From Galactobacter caseinivorans (GTDB taxonomy: Bacteria; Actinomycetota; Actinomycetes; Actinomycetales; Micrococcaceae): a stretch of DNA of 64,000 bases. The DNA lies in NCBI RefSeq assembly GCF_003640665.1, contig NZ_QQXL01000004.1, positions 114,858-178,857 on the forward strand, read 5' to 3'. The notes below the pieces were generated by a model. The model was not told the DNA's origin. It worked only from the letters and a program-made list of their open reading frames with translations, and ran no database searches. Below, one piece after another: positions 7,207 to 14,524 of this stretch; the stretch's first letter is position 1, and each line of letters begins with the position of its first letter. A program made the position numbers and the translations under genes.

Positions 7207-8655
7207 ATGTCGACGCGCGAGTATGACCTGATTGTGTTGGGTGCCGGGCCGGTGGGCGAGAACGTGGCCGATCGCGCCGTGCAGGGCGGGCTCTCCGCCG
7301 TGGTTGTGGAGGCGGAATTGGTGGGAGGCGAATGCTCCTACTGGGCTTGCATGCCGTCCAAAGCACTCCTTCGCCCGGCCGCAGCCCTGGCAGAGGCGCG
7401 CGCCGTGGCGGGCTCTGCGCAGGCCGCGACTGGTGACCTGGACGTGGCCGCCATGTTCAAGCGCCGCACCTCCTTCACCCACGACTGGGATGACAAGTCT
7501 CAGGAGGACTGGCTTGCCACCGCGAAGATCGACCTGGTGCGCGGCACCGGTCGGATCGTGGGGGAGCGTCTCGTGGAGGTGACCGGCGCCGATGGTGAGG
7601 TCACGCGCCTCAGTGCGCGCCACGCCGTCGCGCTCTGCACCGGCACCTCGGCCTTTGTTCCGCCGGTTCCCGGCCTCAGCGACGCAGACCCGTGGACCAG
7701 CCGCGAGGCGACCAGCGCCACGAGCGTTCCCGAGTCCCTCATTGTGCTGGGCGGCGGTGTGGTGGGCGCGGAGATGGCGACGCTGTATTCCGCGCTTGGC
7801 TCGCGCGTGACGGTGGTGGCACGCAGCGGGATGTTGCCGCAGCTGGAGCCGTTCGCGGGTCAGGCGGTGGAGGCCTCGCTGACGGCGCGCGGGGCGTCGG
7901 TGGTGCGGGCCGGCGTGAGTGCTGCCGGGCGCGCTGGGGCTGGCGAGACTGGGCCCACCAAGTTTGTGGAACTGGACAACGGTGAGCGGGTGGAGGCCCA
8001 GGAGATTCTGGTGGCGACGGGCCGCGCGCCGCGCACGGAGGGGCTGGGGCTGGACGCCCTGGGCCTGGAGGGTGTGAGGGACGGCGGCTGGCTTCCTGTG
8101 GATGAGACGCTGCGCGTGGTCGGCAGCGAGTGGCTCTACGCAGTCGGAGATGTGAACCACCGCGCCCTGCTCACGCACCAGGGCAAGTACCAAGCGCGCG
8201 CGGCCGGCGACGTGATCGCGGCGCGGGCGCTGGGCCAGCCAGTGTTCGACGACGCGTGGGGGGCTCACGCTGCCACCGCGGACCACGCGGCGGTCCCGGC
8301 CACGGTCTTCACCGATCCGCCCATCGCCTCTGTTGGCCCCACGGCCAAGCAGGCAGAGGCCGCGGGCCATCAGGTGCGGGCGATCGACTACAACCTGGGG
8401 TGGGTGGCCGGCGCGGCCACCTTCGCGGACGGCTATCAGGGCACCGCGCGCGTGGTGATAGACACGGAGCGCGATGTGCTGCTCGGCGCCACCTTTGTTG
8501 GTCCTGGCGTGGAGGAGATGGTGCAGGCCGCGACCATTGCGGTGGTCGGCGAGGTGCCGATTGACCGGCTCTGGCATGCCGTGCCCGCCTATCCCACCAT
8601 CAGTGAGGTGTGGCTGCGTTGGCTGGAGGAGTACGGGCGCCCAGGTGCCCGCTGA
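7207..8655 (+). CDS. MerA/Lpd-like pyridine nucleotide-disulfide oxidoreductase
   Basis: 482 residues from ATG 7207. Two dinucleotide-binding motifs are clear: LIVLGAGPVGENVA for FAD near residue 10 and LIVLGGGVVGAEMA for NAD(P)H near 180. The redox-active pair is Cys43-x4-Cys48 in GGECSYWACMPSK. The C-terminal dimerisation domain ends with HAVPAYPTISEVW, the His/Glu catalytic pair region. This is the class I disulfide reductase family (lipoamide dehydrogenase, mercuric reductase, mycothione reductase). There is no heavy-metal NmerA domain and no C-terminal vicinal cysteine pair, so mercury reduction is unlikely. The true substrate is open. It stands alone behind a terminator hairpin. Confidence 0.9.
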   Translation: MSTREYDLIVLGAGPVGENVADRAVQGGLSAVVVEAELVGGECSYWACMPSKALLRPAAALAEARAVAGSAQAATGDLDVAAMFKRRTSFTHDWDDKSQEDWLATAKIDLVRGTGRIVGERLVEVTGADGEVTRLSARHAVALCTGTSAFVPPVPGLSDADPWTSREATSATSVPESLIVLGGGVVGAEMATLYSALGSRVTVVARSGMLPQLEPFAGQAVEASLTARGASVVRAGVSAAGRAGAGETGPTKFVELDNGERVEAQEILVATGRAPRTEGLGLDALGLEGVRDGGWLPVDETLRVVGSEWLYAVGDVNHRALLTHQGKYQARAAGDVIAARALGQPVFDDAWGAHAATADHAAVPATVFTDPPIASVGPTAKQAEAAGHQVRAIDYNLGWVAGAATFADGYQGTARVVIDTERDVLLGATFVGPGVEEMVQAATIAVVGEVPIDRLWHAVPAYPTISEVWLRWLEEYGRPGAR

Positions 8656-8685
8656 GGCACGCGGCGGGCGTGCTAGCGTCGCCGC

Positions 8686-9267
8686 ATGCCCCAAGAGCTT
8701 CCCCAAGAGTCTCTCCAAGACCTGCCCCAAAACCTGCCCCAGGCTGCCCGCCTGGTGAAGCCCTCCGTCGCCTATCGCGAGTCCTTCTTGGCCTCGCATG
8801 CGGAGTGGGAGGGAGCCTGGCAGGACGGTGCGGGAGTGGACGCGGACGCGGACTTCTCCGCGCCCGGCGCCTTTGAGCAGTGGGTGGCCCGACTGCTGAG
8901 CCAGGAAAGCGAGCCGCTGAGCCCGGGCATGGTCACGTGCACCTTCCGGTGGTTGGTGGCGGGGGATCAGTACTTGGGTTCTGTTGCGTTGCGGCACGAG
9001 CTCAACGAATACCTGGCAAACTTCGGCGGCCACCTTGGGTACGGGATCCGCCCCTCGGCCAGGCGCCAGGGCCACGCCACCGCCGCGCTGGCCCAGATGC
9101 TGGACCTGGCCCGTGAGCGGGGGATGGACAGGGTTCTGCTCACGTGCGCCGAGGCCAATCTGGGCTCGCGCGGCACCATCGAGGCCAACGGGGGCGTGCT
9201 GGAGGACGTGCGTGTGGACGGCGACGGCGTGGCGCTGCGGCGGTATTGGATCTCGCTCGGTGCGTGA
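8686..9267 (+). CDS. GNAT-family N-acetyltransferase
   Basis: 193 residues. The core shows FRWLVAGDQYLGSVALRHELN, then LGYGIRPSARRQGHATAAL (acetyl-CoA site, with Arg-x-x-Gly-x-Ala in RRQGHA) and VLLTCAEANLGSRGTIEANGG. This is the pattern of uncharacterised GNATs that act on small molecules. The N-terminus is odd: residues 2-18 repeat PQ(E/D/N)LPQ, coded by a CCCCAAGAGCTTC-like 15-bp repeat, and may not be translated if an internal start is used. It lies 30 bp after the MerA-like gene on the same strand and precedes an sRNA-like element with a hairpin. Confidence 0.8.
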   Translation: MPQELPQESLQDLPQNLPQAARLVKPSVAYRESFLASHAEWEGAWQDGAGVDADADFSAPGAFEQWVARLLSQESEPLSPGMVTCTFRWLVAGDQYLGSVALRHELNEYLANFGGHLGYGIRPSARRQGHATAALAQMLDLARERGMDRVLLTCAEANLGSRGTIEANGGVLEDVRVDGDGVALRRYWISLGA

Positions 9268-9300
9268 GGCCAGGCCCGGTCAGGGAGTGAATCGCTGGTG

Positions 9301-9402
9301 CACAGGCCGCTCCTAAAATCCGCACGTATTGTCGAAGACACCTCAAGGGTGCGAGTGATGACAAGACAAAAGCCCCGACCGGATGCCCCGGTCGGGGCTT
9401 TT
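9301..9402 (+). ncRNA. sRNA-like element copy A (promoter box, conserved core, hairpin)
   Basis: CACAGG (9301-9306), 20 bp, TATTGT (9327-9332), 12 bp, then AAGGGTGCGAGTGATGAC and a perfect hairpin AAAAGCCCCGACC / GGTCGGGGCTTTT (9368-9380 with 9390-9402). The same plan is seen at 31546-31652, 33419-33525, 45530-45631 and 46142-46244. The predicted RNA would be about 60-70 nt and end at the hairpin. This copy alone has T-tracts flanking the stem, so it also works as a terminator for the GNAT gene. Confidence 0.55.
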
Positions 9403-9430
9403 GTGCGTCCCGATGCGTCCCGATGGGCCC

Positions 9431-9463
9431 GGCCAGGGTGAGGAGACCGGACTCACCCTGGCC
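9431..9463. repeat. Inverted repeat before the CsoR-like operator
   Basis: GGCCAGGGTGAG (9431-9442) pairs with CTCACCCTGGCC (9452-9463), leaving a 9-nt loop. It sits between the sRNA-like element and the operator at 9469. It could be a second terminator or part of the regulatory region. Confidence 0.5.
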
Positions 9464-9468
9464 AATCA

Positions 9469-9485
9469 ATACCCCTGTGGGGTAT
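9469..9485. promoter_or_regulatory. CsoR-like copper operator
   Basis: ATACCCCTGTGGGGTAT is a perfect palindrome with the C4/G4 tracts and flanking ATA/TAT of Cu(I)-sensor CsoR operators. It lies 65 bp upstream of a His-rich protein gene. No csoR gene is present in the window, so the regulator would be encoded elsewhere. Confidence 0.7.
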
Positions 9486-9549
9486 GTTCTGACTGTGGCC
9501 GTCGCAGAGACGACCGGACCAGCAGCGCAACAGAAAGCAGGGCGGCATC

Positions 9550-10380
9550 ATGGCCGGAACGGAACTGGGCACCAGCGAGTACCTCCTGAGCGCCATCAGC
9601 GCACCCACGGAGATCAACACCCCGGGTGAGCTCAGCTTCCACATCGTTGGCCCGGACGGCGCCGCGGTCACTGACTTTGAAACCTCCCATGACAAGGCCC
9701 TGCACCTCATGGTGGTGCGCTCCGACGGGCAGAACTTCCTCCACGTACACCCCGTCCTTGACGCGACGACCGGCACGTGGAGCCTGCCCTGGAGTTGGGT
9801 GGAGGCCGGCAGCTACCGGGTGTTTGTGGACATCACCCCGCGCGGCGCTGAAGCCATGACGCTGAGCCGCATGATCGACGTCGGAGGGGTGCTGACCCCG
9901 CGCCCGGCCACCGGTCCGGTGCGCGCCGTCAGCGTGGGTGGCTTCGACGTCAGCATTACCGGCGAGCTGCTGGGCGGGGACATGAGTGATCTGGTGGTGA
10001 GCGTGAGCCAGAACGGCGCCCCGGTGACCGCGTTGGAGCCCTACCTTGGCGCGTTTGGCCACCTGGTGAGCCTGCGGGACGGGGACCTCTCCTACCTGCA
10101 CATCCACCCGCATGGCGATGAGCCGCAGCCCGGCCGGCACTCCGGCCCGGAGGTGAGCTTCATGGCCCACACGCCCAGCGAGGGCCGCTACCTGCTCTTC
10201 TTCGACTTCCAGGTGGCGGGCCAGGTGCACAGTGCGCACCTGGTGCTCGACGCCGCTCGGGGCACCTCGGTGCCCGGCTCGCCTCACGCGGGCCATGAGA
10301 TGGCGATGGGCCACGGCGCCCACGGCGCCCACGGCGCCCACGGCGGGCAGGGCGAGAACAGCCACGGGGCACACGCGTGA
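9550..10380 (+). CDS. His-rich protein under CsoR-like control, probable copper-related
   Basis: 276 residues. Two beta-rich repeats are visible: ALHLMVVRSDGQNFLHVHP near residue 57 and FGHLVSLRDGDLSYLHIHP near 165, each ending in a His-x-His motif. The C-terminus from about residue 245 is a His/Gly/Ala tail (HGAHGAHGAHGG) coded by tandem 9-bp GCCCACGGC repeats. The His pairs and tail suggest Cu or other metal binding. Homologues I recall are usually secreted or lipid-anchored, but no signal peptide is evident here, so this form would be cytosolic unless the start lies elsewhere. The CsoR-like palindrome upstream supports copper induction. Confidence 0.65.
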   Translation: MAGTELGTSEYLLSAISAPTEINTPGELSFHIVGPDGAAVTDFETSHDKALHLMVVRSDGQNFLHVHPVLDATTGTWSLPWSWVEAGSYRVFVDITPRGAEAMTLSRMIDVGGVLTPRPATGPVRAVSVGGFDVSITGELLGGDMSDLVVSVSQNGAPVTALEPYLGAFGHLVSLRDGDLSYLHIHPHGDEPQPGRHSGPEVSFMAHTPSEGRYLLFFDFQVAGQVHSAHLVLDAARGTSVPGSPHAGHEMAMGHGAHGAHGAHGGQGENSHGAHA

Positions 10381-10402
10381 GCCCCCGGTACCCCTCGGGG
10401 AC

Positions 10403-10492
10403 GGTTCCTTGCGGCTGACGTCGTCGCGCAGTGCGACGACCTAACGAACCCATCATCGTTAGCGCCCCTTAGGGGCACCGTTGCAAGGAACC
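10403..10492 (+). promoter_or_regulatory. Cloverleaf-like leader sequestering the SD of the NreB-like gene
   Basis: Outer stem GGTTCCTTGC (10403-10412) pairs perfectly with GCAAGGAACC (10483-10492), and the latter contains the AAGGA ribosome site of the gene starting at 10496. Inside are three abutting hairpins: GTCGTCGC/GCGACGAC (10420-10440), CTAACGA/TCGTTAG (10441-10462) and GCCCC/GGGGC (10464-10476). The result is a four-way junction that would switch translation off when the outer stem forms. It looks like a riboswitch or RNA thermometer class. The middle palindrome could also be a protein operator. Confidence 0.6.
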
Positions 10493-10495
10493 CTC

Positions 10496-11737
10496 ATGCT
10501 CTCCGTCCTGAAAAACCCCAGCTACGCCAAGCTCTTCTCCGCCCAGGTCATAGCCCTCATCGGCACTGGCCTGCTCACCGTGGCCCTTGGGCTCTTCGCC
10601 TACGACATCGCCGGGGATCAAGGCGGTGTGGTGATGGGCGTGGCCATGACCATCAAGATGCTTGCCTACGTGGGCGTCACCCCGGTGGTCAGCGCGCTCA
10701 CCGCCAGGCTGCCGCGCAAGACCGTGCTGATCGCCGCGGATGTGGTGCGCGCGGCCGTGGCCCTGGCGCTGCCGTGGGTGTCAGAGGCCTGGCACATCTA
10801 TGCGCTGATCTTCCTGCTGCAGTCCGCCTCCGCCACCTTCACTCCCACGTTCCAGGCGCTGATTCCCTCGGTATTGCCTGCGGTGCGGGACTACACCAAG
10901 GCGCTGTCCCTGTCCCGCCTGGCCTATGACATGGAGGCGCTGGCGAGTCCCCTGCTCGCGGTGCTCTTGTTGCAGTTGGTGGACTACCACCAGCTCTTCT
11001 TTGGGACGGTCGCCGGGTTTGTGATCTCCGCGCTGCTGGTCCTGATCACCCGGCTCCCCGGCACGGTCGCAGGCGGCCCTCAGCGCAGCTTTGCCCAGCG
11101 GCTCACGGGTGGCATCAAGCTGTTCTGGACCAGGCGCGAGCTGCGGGGCCTGCTGGCACTGAACCTGGTGGATGCGGCCGTCACCGCCATGGTCATCGTC
11201 AATACTGTGGTGATTGCCCAGAGCCTCTTTGGCCGGGACCAGTCCCAGGCGGCGCTGCTGCTGGCGGCCAATGGCACCGGCTCCCTGCTGGTGGCGTTCG
11301 CGATGGTCCCGTTGCTTGATCGCTTCAACGACCGGGCGGTCATGAAGGTGGGCGCCACCGCCCTCCCGCTGGCCCTGCTGTTGGGCGCGGCCGTGATGTT
11401 CCTTGGCAGCGGGGACGCGCAATGGGTGCTGCTGCTGGCGGTGTGGTTCCTGATCGGGGCCAGCACGGCACTGACGCTCACCCCGTCCTCGCGCCTGCTG
11501 CAGCGCAACTCCACGGATGACACGCGCCAGGAGGTGTATTCGGCGCAATTCTCCCTCTCCCACGCCGCATTCCTGCTGACGTATCCGCTGGCCGGATTCC
11601 TGGGTTCGGCGCTGGGCATGCCCGCCACCGCGTTGATTCTGGCGGGCGTGGCGCTGGCCGCCATGGTGCTGCTGCGCCTGGCGTGGGCGGGGCTTCAGCC
11701 CCGGATTGGCGCGCCGGTGGTTGCGGTGGAAGCGTAG
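10496..11737 (+). CDS. MFS transporter, NreB-like (putative nickel/metal exporter)
   Basis: 413 residues from ATG 10496, preceded by AAGGAA five bases upstream. It is an MFS carrier with about 12 hydrophobic segments. The opening MLSVLKNPSYAKLFSAQ, followed by LIGTGLLTVALGLFAYDIAG, closely resembles the NreB/NRE nickel-resistance branch as I know it; the central loop RLTGGIKLFWTRRELRGLL separates the two halves. Unlike classical NreB, there is no histidine-rich C-terminus. Placement after a CsoR-like operon and behind a structured leader supports a metal-efflux role, but the substrate is inference. Confidence 0.75.
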   Translation: MLSVLKNPSYAKLFSAQVIALIGTGLLTVALGLFAYDIAGDQGGVVMGVAMTIKMLAYVGVTPVVSALTARLPRKTVLIAADVVRAAVALALPWVSEAWHIYALIFLLQSASATFTPTFQALIPSVLPAVRDYTKALSLSRLAYDMEALASPLLAVLLLQLVDYHQLFFGTVAGFVISALLVLITRLPGTVAGGPQRSFAQRLTGGIKLFWTRRELRGLLALNLVDAAVTAMVIVNTVVIAQSLFGRDQSQAALLLAANGTGSLLVAFAMVPLLDRFNDRAVMKVGATALPLALLLGAAVMFLGSGDAQWVLLLAVWFLIGASTALTLTPSSRLLQRNSTDDTRQEVYSAQFSLSHAAFLLTYPLAGFLGSALGMPATALILAGVALAAMVLLRLAWAGLQPRIGAPVVAVEA

Positions 11738-11741
11738 GGGC

Positions 11742-12680
11742 ATGATCACGCTCGACGACGTCCGCGCGGCGCACGCTCTCATCTCACCTTCCGTGCGGGT
11801 CACCCCCCTGAGCCGCTGGTCACCGCGGGTGTTGCTCAAGCACGAATACATGCAACTCTCCGGCACGTTTAAGGCCCGCGGCGCCTACGCGCGGCAGCTG
11901 GCGGCCCTGGCCTCAGGGGAGTTGGATCCGCGGGTCGGCGTGGTCGTGGCCTCCGGCGGCAACGCCGGCCTGGCCCACGCGCTCGTGGCGCGGGAGTTGG
12001 GCCACCCTGCGGAGGTTTTTGTGCCGGGCGCCGCCTCGGAGGTCAAGGTCAAGCGCCTGCGGGCGGCCGGCGCTACGGTGCACCAGGTGGGCCGCATCTA
12101 TGACGACGCCTTTGCCGCGTCCCAGGAGCGGGTGGCCCAGACGGGCGCCATCTTCTGCCACGCCTACGACCAGCCGGACATCCTGGCCGGCGCCGGGTCC
12201 GTGGCGCTGGAGCTGCAGGAACAGGCCCCGGACGTGGACACCGTGATGGTCTCCGTGGGCGGCGGCGGTCTGCTGGGTGGCCTCCTGGCCGGACTGCGCC
12301 CCGGCATCAAGGTCGTGGCCGTGGAGACGCAGGGCTGCCCCACGCTGCACTCCGCGCTCGCCGCGGGGGAGCTCGTGGATGTGGAGGTGGGCGGCGTGGC
12401 CGCCGATTCCCTCGGCGCAACGCGCCTGGGCGCGCTGGGCTGGGAGCTGGCCAAAGCGGCGTCGGGCACTGTCGAAGCGCGGTTGCGCAGCGTCCTGGTG
12501 AGCGACGACGCGGTGCTGGCCGCGCAGGCGGCGCTCTGGGACGAGCAGCGCGTGATCACCGAACCGGCCGCGGCCACCGCGCTGGCCGCGCTGACCTCTG
12601 GGGCATACATCCCGGCCGCGTCGGAGACGGTTGCCGTGATTCTGTGTGGGGCAAATACCTCGCCCGGGCTGGTGGCCTGA
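11742..12680 (+). CDS. Fold-type II PLP-dependent threonine/serine dehydratase
   Basis: 312 residues from ATG 11742, four bases after the previous stop. The signature of the family is complete: the PLP lysine in LSGTFKARGAYA near residue 48, the phosphate/substrate loop ASGGNAGLAHAL near 80, the Gly-rich phosphate-binding loop VGGGGLLGGLLAG near 180, and a C-terminal EPAAATALAAL. These enzymes deaminate threonine or serine to oxo-acids. There is no ACT domain, so it is a catabolic or side-activity dehydratase rather than allosteric biosynthetic IlvA. The DNA glycosylase gene follows within five bases. Confidence 0.88.
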   Translation: MITLDDVRAAHALISPSVRVTPLSRWSPRVLLKHEYMQLSGTFKARGAYARQLAALASGELDPRVGVVVASGGNAGLAHALVARELGHPAEVFVPGAASEVKVKRLRAAGATVHQVGRIYDDAFAASQERVAQTGAIFCHAYDQPDILAGAGSVALELQEQAPDVDTVMVSVGGGGLLGGLLAGLRPGIKVVAVETQGCPTLHSALAAGELVDVEVGGVAADSLGATRLGALGWELAKAASGTVEARLRSVLVSDDAVLAAQAALWDEQRVITEPAAATALAALTSGAYIPAASETVAVILCGANTSPGLVA

Positions 12681-12684
12681 AGCC

Positions 12685-13299
12685 GTGCCGGAACAGCCCG
12701 CGGAACTGTCTGCGGTGCAGCCCCCGGACCCGCGCTGGGCGTGGCTGGACGTCCCGGTGGAGGAGGCGGCGCGCCGATTGCTGGGGTGCCGGCTCATCAG
12801 CGAGGTGGGCGGGGACCTCACTAGCGCCCGGATTGTGGAGACGGAGGCGTACTCCCCGGATGACCCGGCTAGTCACACCTTTCGCGGGCCAAACAAGCGC
12901 AATGCGGCCATGTTCCTGGGCGCCGGGCACGCCTATGTGTACCTGAGCCATGGGATCCACAGCTGCCTCAACATCGTGAGTGGGCGCGCAGGGGCGGGTT
13001 GCGGTGTGCTCATCCGCGCCGTGGAACCCCTGGAGGGCGGCGGGCTCATGCGCCTGCGCCGCGGCGGCCGCGACGGGGTGGAGCTGAGCAATGGGCCGGG
13101 CAAGCTGGGGCAGGCGCTGGGCATCAACCTGGGGTTGACCGGGCATGACCTGCAGGCGCCTCCGCTGCGGCTGCTGCGCGGCGCCGAGCCGCCGCGGGTG
13201 GTTGTCACCACGCGGATCGGGATCAGCAAGGGAGTTGAGCTCCCGCGCCGTTTTTACGACGCGGAAAGCCGGTACGTCTCCAAGTACGTCCGGGCGTAG
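12685..13299 (+). CDS. 3-methyladenine DNA glycosylase (AAG/MPG family)
   Basis: 204 residues from GTG 12685; a start at 12646 would overlap the previous gene and add 13 residues. It removes alkylated purines in base-excision repair. The catalytic glutamate is in RIVETEAY near residue 53, followed by ASHTFRGPNKRNAAMF and by AYVYLSHGIHSCLNIV, which carries the intercalating Tyr region. Later blocks GVLIRAVEPLEG, NGPGKLGQALGI and ISKGVELPRRFY are also family hallmarks. Length matches bacterial AAG. Tight spacing suggests co-transcription with the dehydratase. Confidence 0.93.
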   Translation: MPEQPAELSAVQPPDPRWAWLDVPVEEAARRLLGCRLISEVGGDLTSARIVETEAYSPDDPASHTFRGPNKRNAAMFLGAGHAYVYLSHGIHSCLNIVSGRAGAGCGVLIRAVEPLEGGGLMRLRRGGRDGVELSNGPGKLGQALGINLGLTGHDLQAPPLRLLRGAEPPRVVVTTRIGISKGVELPRRFYDAESRYVSKYVRA

Positions 13300-13342
13300 G
13301 CCTCAGTCGCTAGGCGCTCAGCACCAAGTACGAGACGCGAGG

Positions 13343-13457
13343 CGTGTGGGGCGTGGGGCGTGACGCGTGGGGAGTGGGCCGTGGCGCCCGGGGCGTGGGC
13401 CGAGACGTGTGGGGCGTGACGCGTGGGAGTGGGGCGTGGACCGTGGCGCCCGGGGCC
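13343..13457. repeat. Imperfect tandem repeat of a GTGGGGCGTG-rich ~52-bp unit
   Basis: Two related copies start at 13343 and 13406, each running CGTGTGGGGCGTG through GTGGCGCCCGGGGC. They occupy the gap between the glycosylase and PadR genes (13300-13728), which holds no convincing gene. The purine-rich strand is uninterrupted over more than 100 bp. Confidence 0.6.
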
Positions 13458-13488
13458 AGCGCCGCCTCTGACGACGATTCCAGCCTGA

Positions 13489-13548
13489 GTGCCACTTCAT
13501 ACGACATTTGCCGTCTTGCAAGACGGCAAATGTCGTATGAAGTGGCAC
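13489..13548. repeat. Perfect 60-bp palindrome
   Basis: Bases 13489-13518 are the exact reverse complement of 13519-13548: 30-bp arms with no mismatch and no loop (centre CTTG|CAAG). The arm interior (ACTTCATACGACATTTGCC) is A/T-richer than its surroundings. As RNA it would be a very stable hairpin; as DNA it could extrude a cruciform. No family assignment. Confidence 0.85.
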
Positions 13549-13728
13549 GGGCACGGGCGACGGGCGAGGGTGCTCATGCACGTGCCGAACCCACCGCTTG
13601 CTCGTCCCGAGCCCACCCCGCCGAGCCCACCGGGCCCTACCCAACACCACCCCCGGGCTTGCGCTTTCTCCACTATTCAGTGATGCTATGTACCAGTACT
13701 CAGTAACAAAGAGGAGCGAGGAGGGCAC

Positions 13729-14163
13729 ATGGGCAAGCAAGCCACAGAGATGCTCAAGGGAGTCCTGGAGGGAATCGTCCTGGCCATCCTGGGCCGGCAA
13801 TCCGCCTATGGCTACGAGATCACGGCCTGGCTGCGGGATCAGGGCTTCACGGACATCGCAGAGGGCACCGTCTACGCGTTGCTGGTGCGTGTGGAGCAGC
13901 GCGGGCTCGTGGACGTGGAGAAGGTCCCGTCGGAGAAGGGCCCCCCGCGCAAGGTCTACACCCTCAATTCGCAGGGCCGGGCGCACCTGGACGAGTTCTG
14001 GGGCCAATGGGGCCTCCTCGTTGACCGGGTGGAGTCCCTGCACCGCCCAGGAGCTACCTCAGCCGGAGCTACCTCAGCCGGAGCTACCTCAGCCGGAGCT
14101 AGCTCCGCCGGCACCAACGCAACTGAAGACACCGCACAGGAAGGCACCCATCATGGCCGCTGA
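13729..14163 (+). CDS. PadR-family transcriptional regulator
   Basis: 144 residues from ATG 13729. The winged-helix PadR domain covers residues 5-90: EMLKGVLEGIVLAILG, YGYEITAWL, GTVYALLVRVEQRGLV and GPPRKVYTLNSQGRAHL are the usual blocks. The C-terminal tail is unusual, with repeated GATSA units coded by a 15-bp tandem repeat. PadR proteins repress drug- or phenolic-responsive genes, and this one heads a PadR-DUF1048-ABC operon. The gene end overlaps the next start by 11 bp. The promoter region holds short dyads (CACTATTCAGTG near 13670) that may be autoregulatory. Confidence 0.92.
   Translation: MGKQATEMLKGVLEGIVLAILGRQSAYGYEITAWLRDQGFTDIAEGTVYALLVRVEQRGLVDVEKVPSEKGPPRKVYTLNSQGRAHLDEFWGQWGLLVDRVESLHRPGATSAGATSAGATSAGASSAGTNATEDTAQEGTHHGR
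14051..14110 (+). repeat. 15-bp tandem repeat inside padR (4 units)
   Basis: GAGCTACCTCAGCCG is repeated exactly three times from 14051 to 14095, plus a diverged fourth unit (GAGCTAGCTCCGCCG) to 14110. It encodes the Gly-Ala-Thr-Ser-Ala tail of the PadR protein. Because the unit is a multiple of three, copy number can change without frameshift. Confidence 0.9.
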
Positions 14164-14524
14164 ATGGATTGAAAAGCTCACCGGTTCCTTTGAGGACAAG
14201 AAGCGCTACCGGAACTATCGGGCCCGCGTGGAGGCGCTTCCCACGGCCTACGGAGACTCCGTCAAGGCGCTGGAGCGCTACCTCACCTACGCCGGCGCCA
14301 TCTCCGCGGGAGACACGCTGGTGCAGATGTTGGATGACCTGGCAGTGCTCTTTGAGGAGGCCGCCGCCAACTCCACGCCCCTGCGCGACGTGACGGGGGA
14401 GAACCCCGCAGAATTCGCCGAGGACTTCCTCGCCAACTACTCCGACGGGCAGTGGATCAACAAGGAACGCATGCGCCTGAACTCCGCGATCGCCAAGGCG
14501 GCGGGGGAGGCCGGCTCCTCGTGA
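14153..14524 (+). CDS. DUF1048 protein of PadR/ABC operon
   Basis: 123 residues, helical, with the DUF1048 pattern: WIEKLTGSFEDKKRYRNYRARV at the start and AYGDSVKALERYLTYAG in the middle. Proteins of this family commonly sit between a PadR regulator and an ABC exporter in Firmicutes and Actinobacteria, exactly as here; their biochemical role is not established. The start ATG 14153 overlaps the padR 3' end. The stop overlaps the GTG of the ABC ATPase (GTGA), so the genes are translationally coupled. Confidence 0.88.
   Translation: MAAEWIEKLTGSFEDKKRYRNYRARVEALPTAYGDSVKALERYLTYAGAISAGDTLVQMLDDLAVLFEEAAANSTPLRDVTGENPAEFAEDFLANYSDGQWINKERMRLNSAIAKAAGEAGSS

Noticed and set aside
7207-8655. Calling the flavoprotein mercuric reductase (merA)
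   Set aside because: No N-terminal metal-binding domain, no C-terminal Cys-Cys pair and no merR/merT genes nearby.
6814-9075. A 753-codon minus-strand frame across the MerA-like gene and its neighbours
   Set aside because: Antisense shadow: low-complexity Arg/His/Gly composition, no domain, and it crosses three well-supported plus-strand genes.
13489-13548. 60-bp palindrome as a CRISPR repeat or attachment site
   Set aside because: Only one copy is seen, with no spacers, integrase or tRNA nearby.
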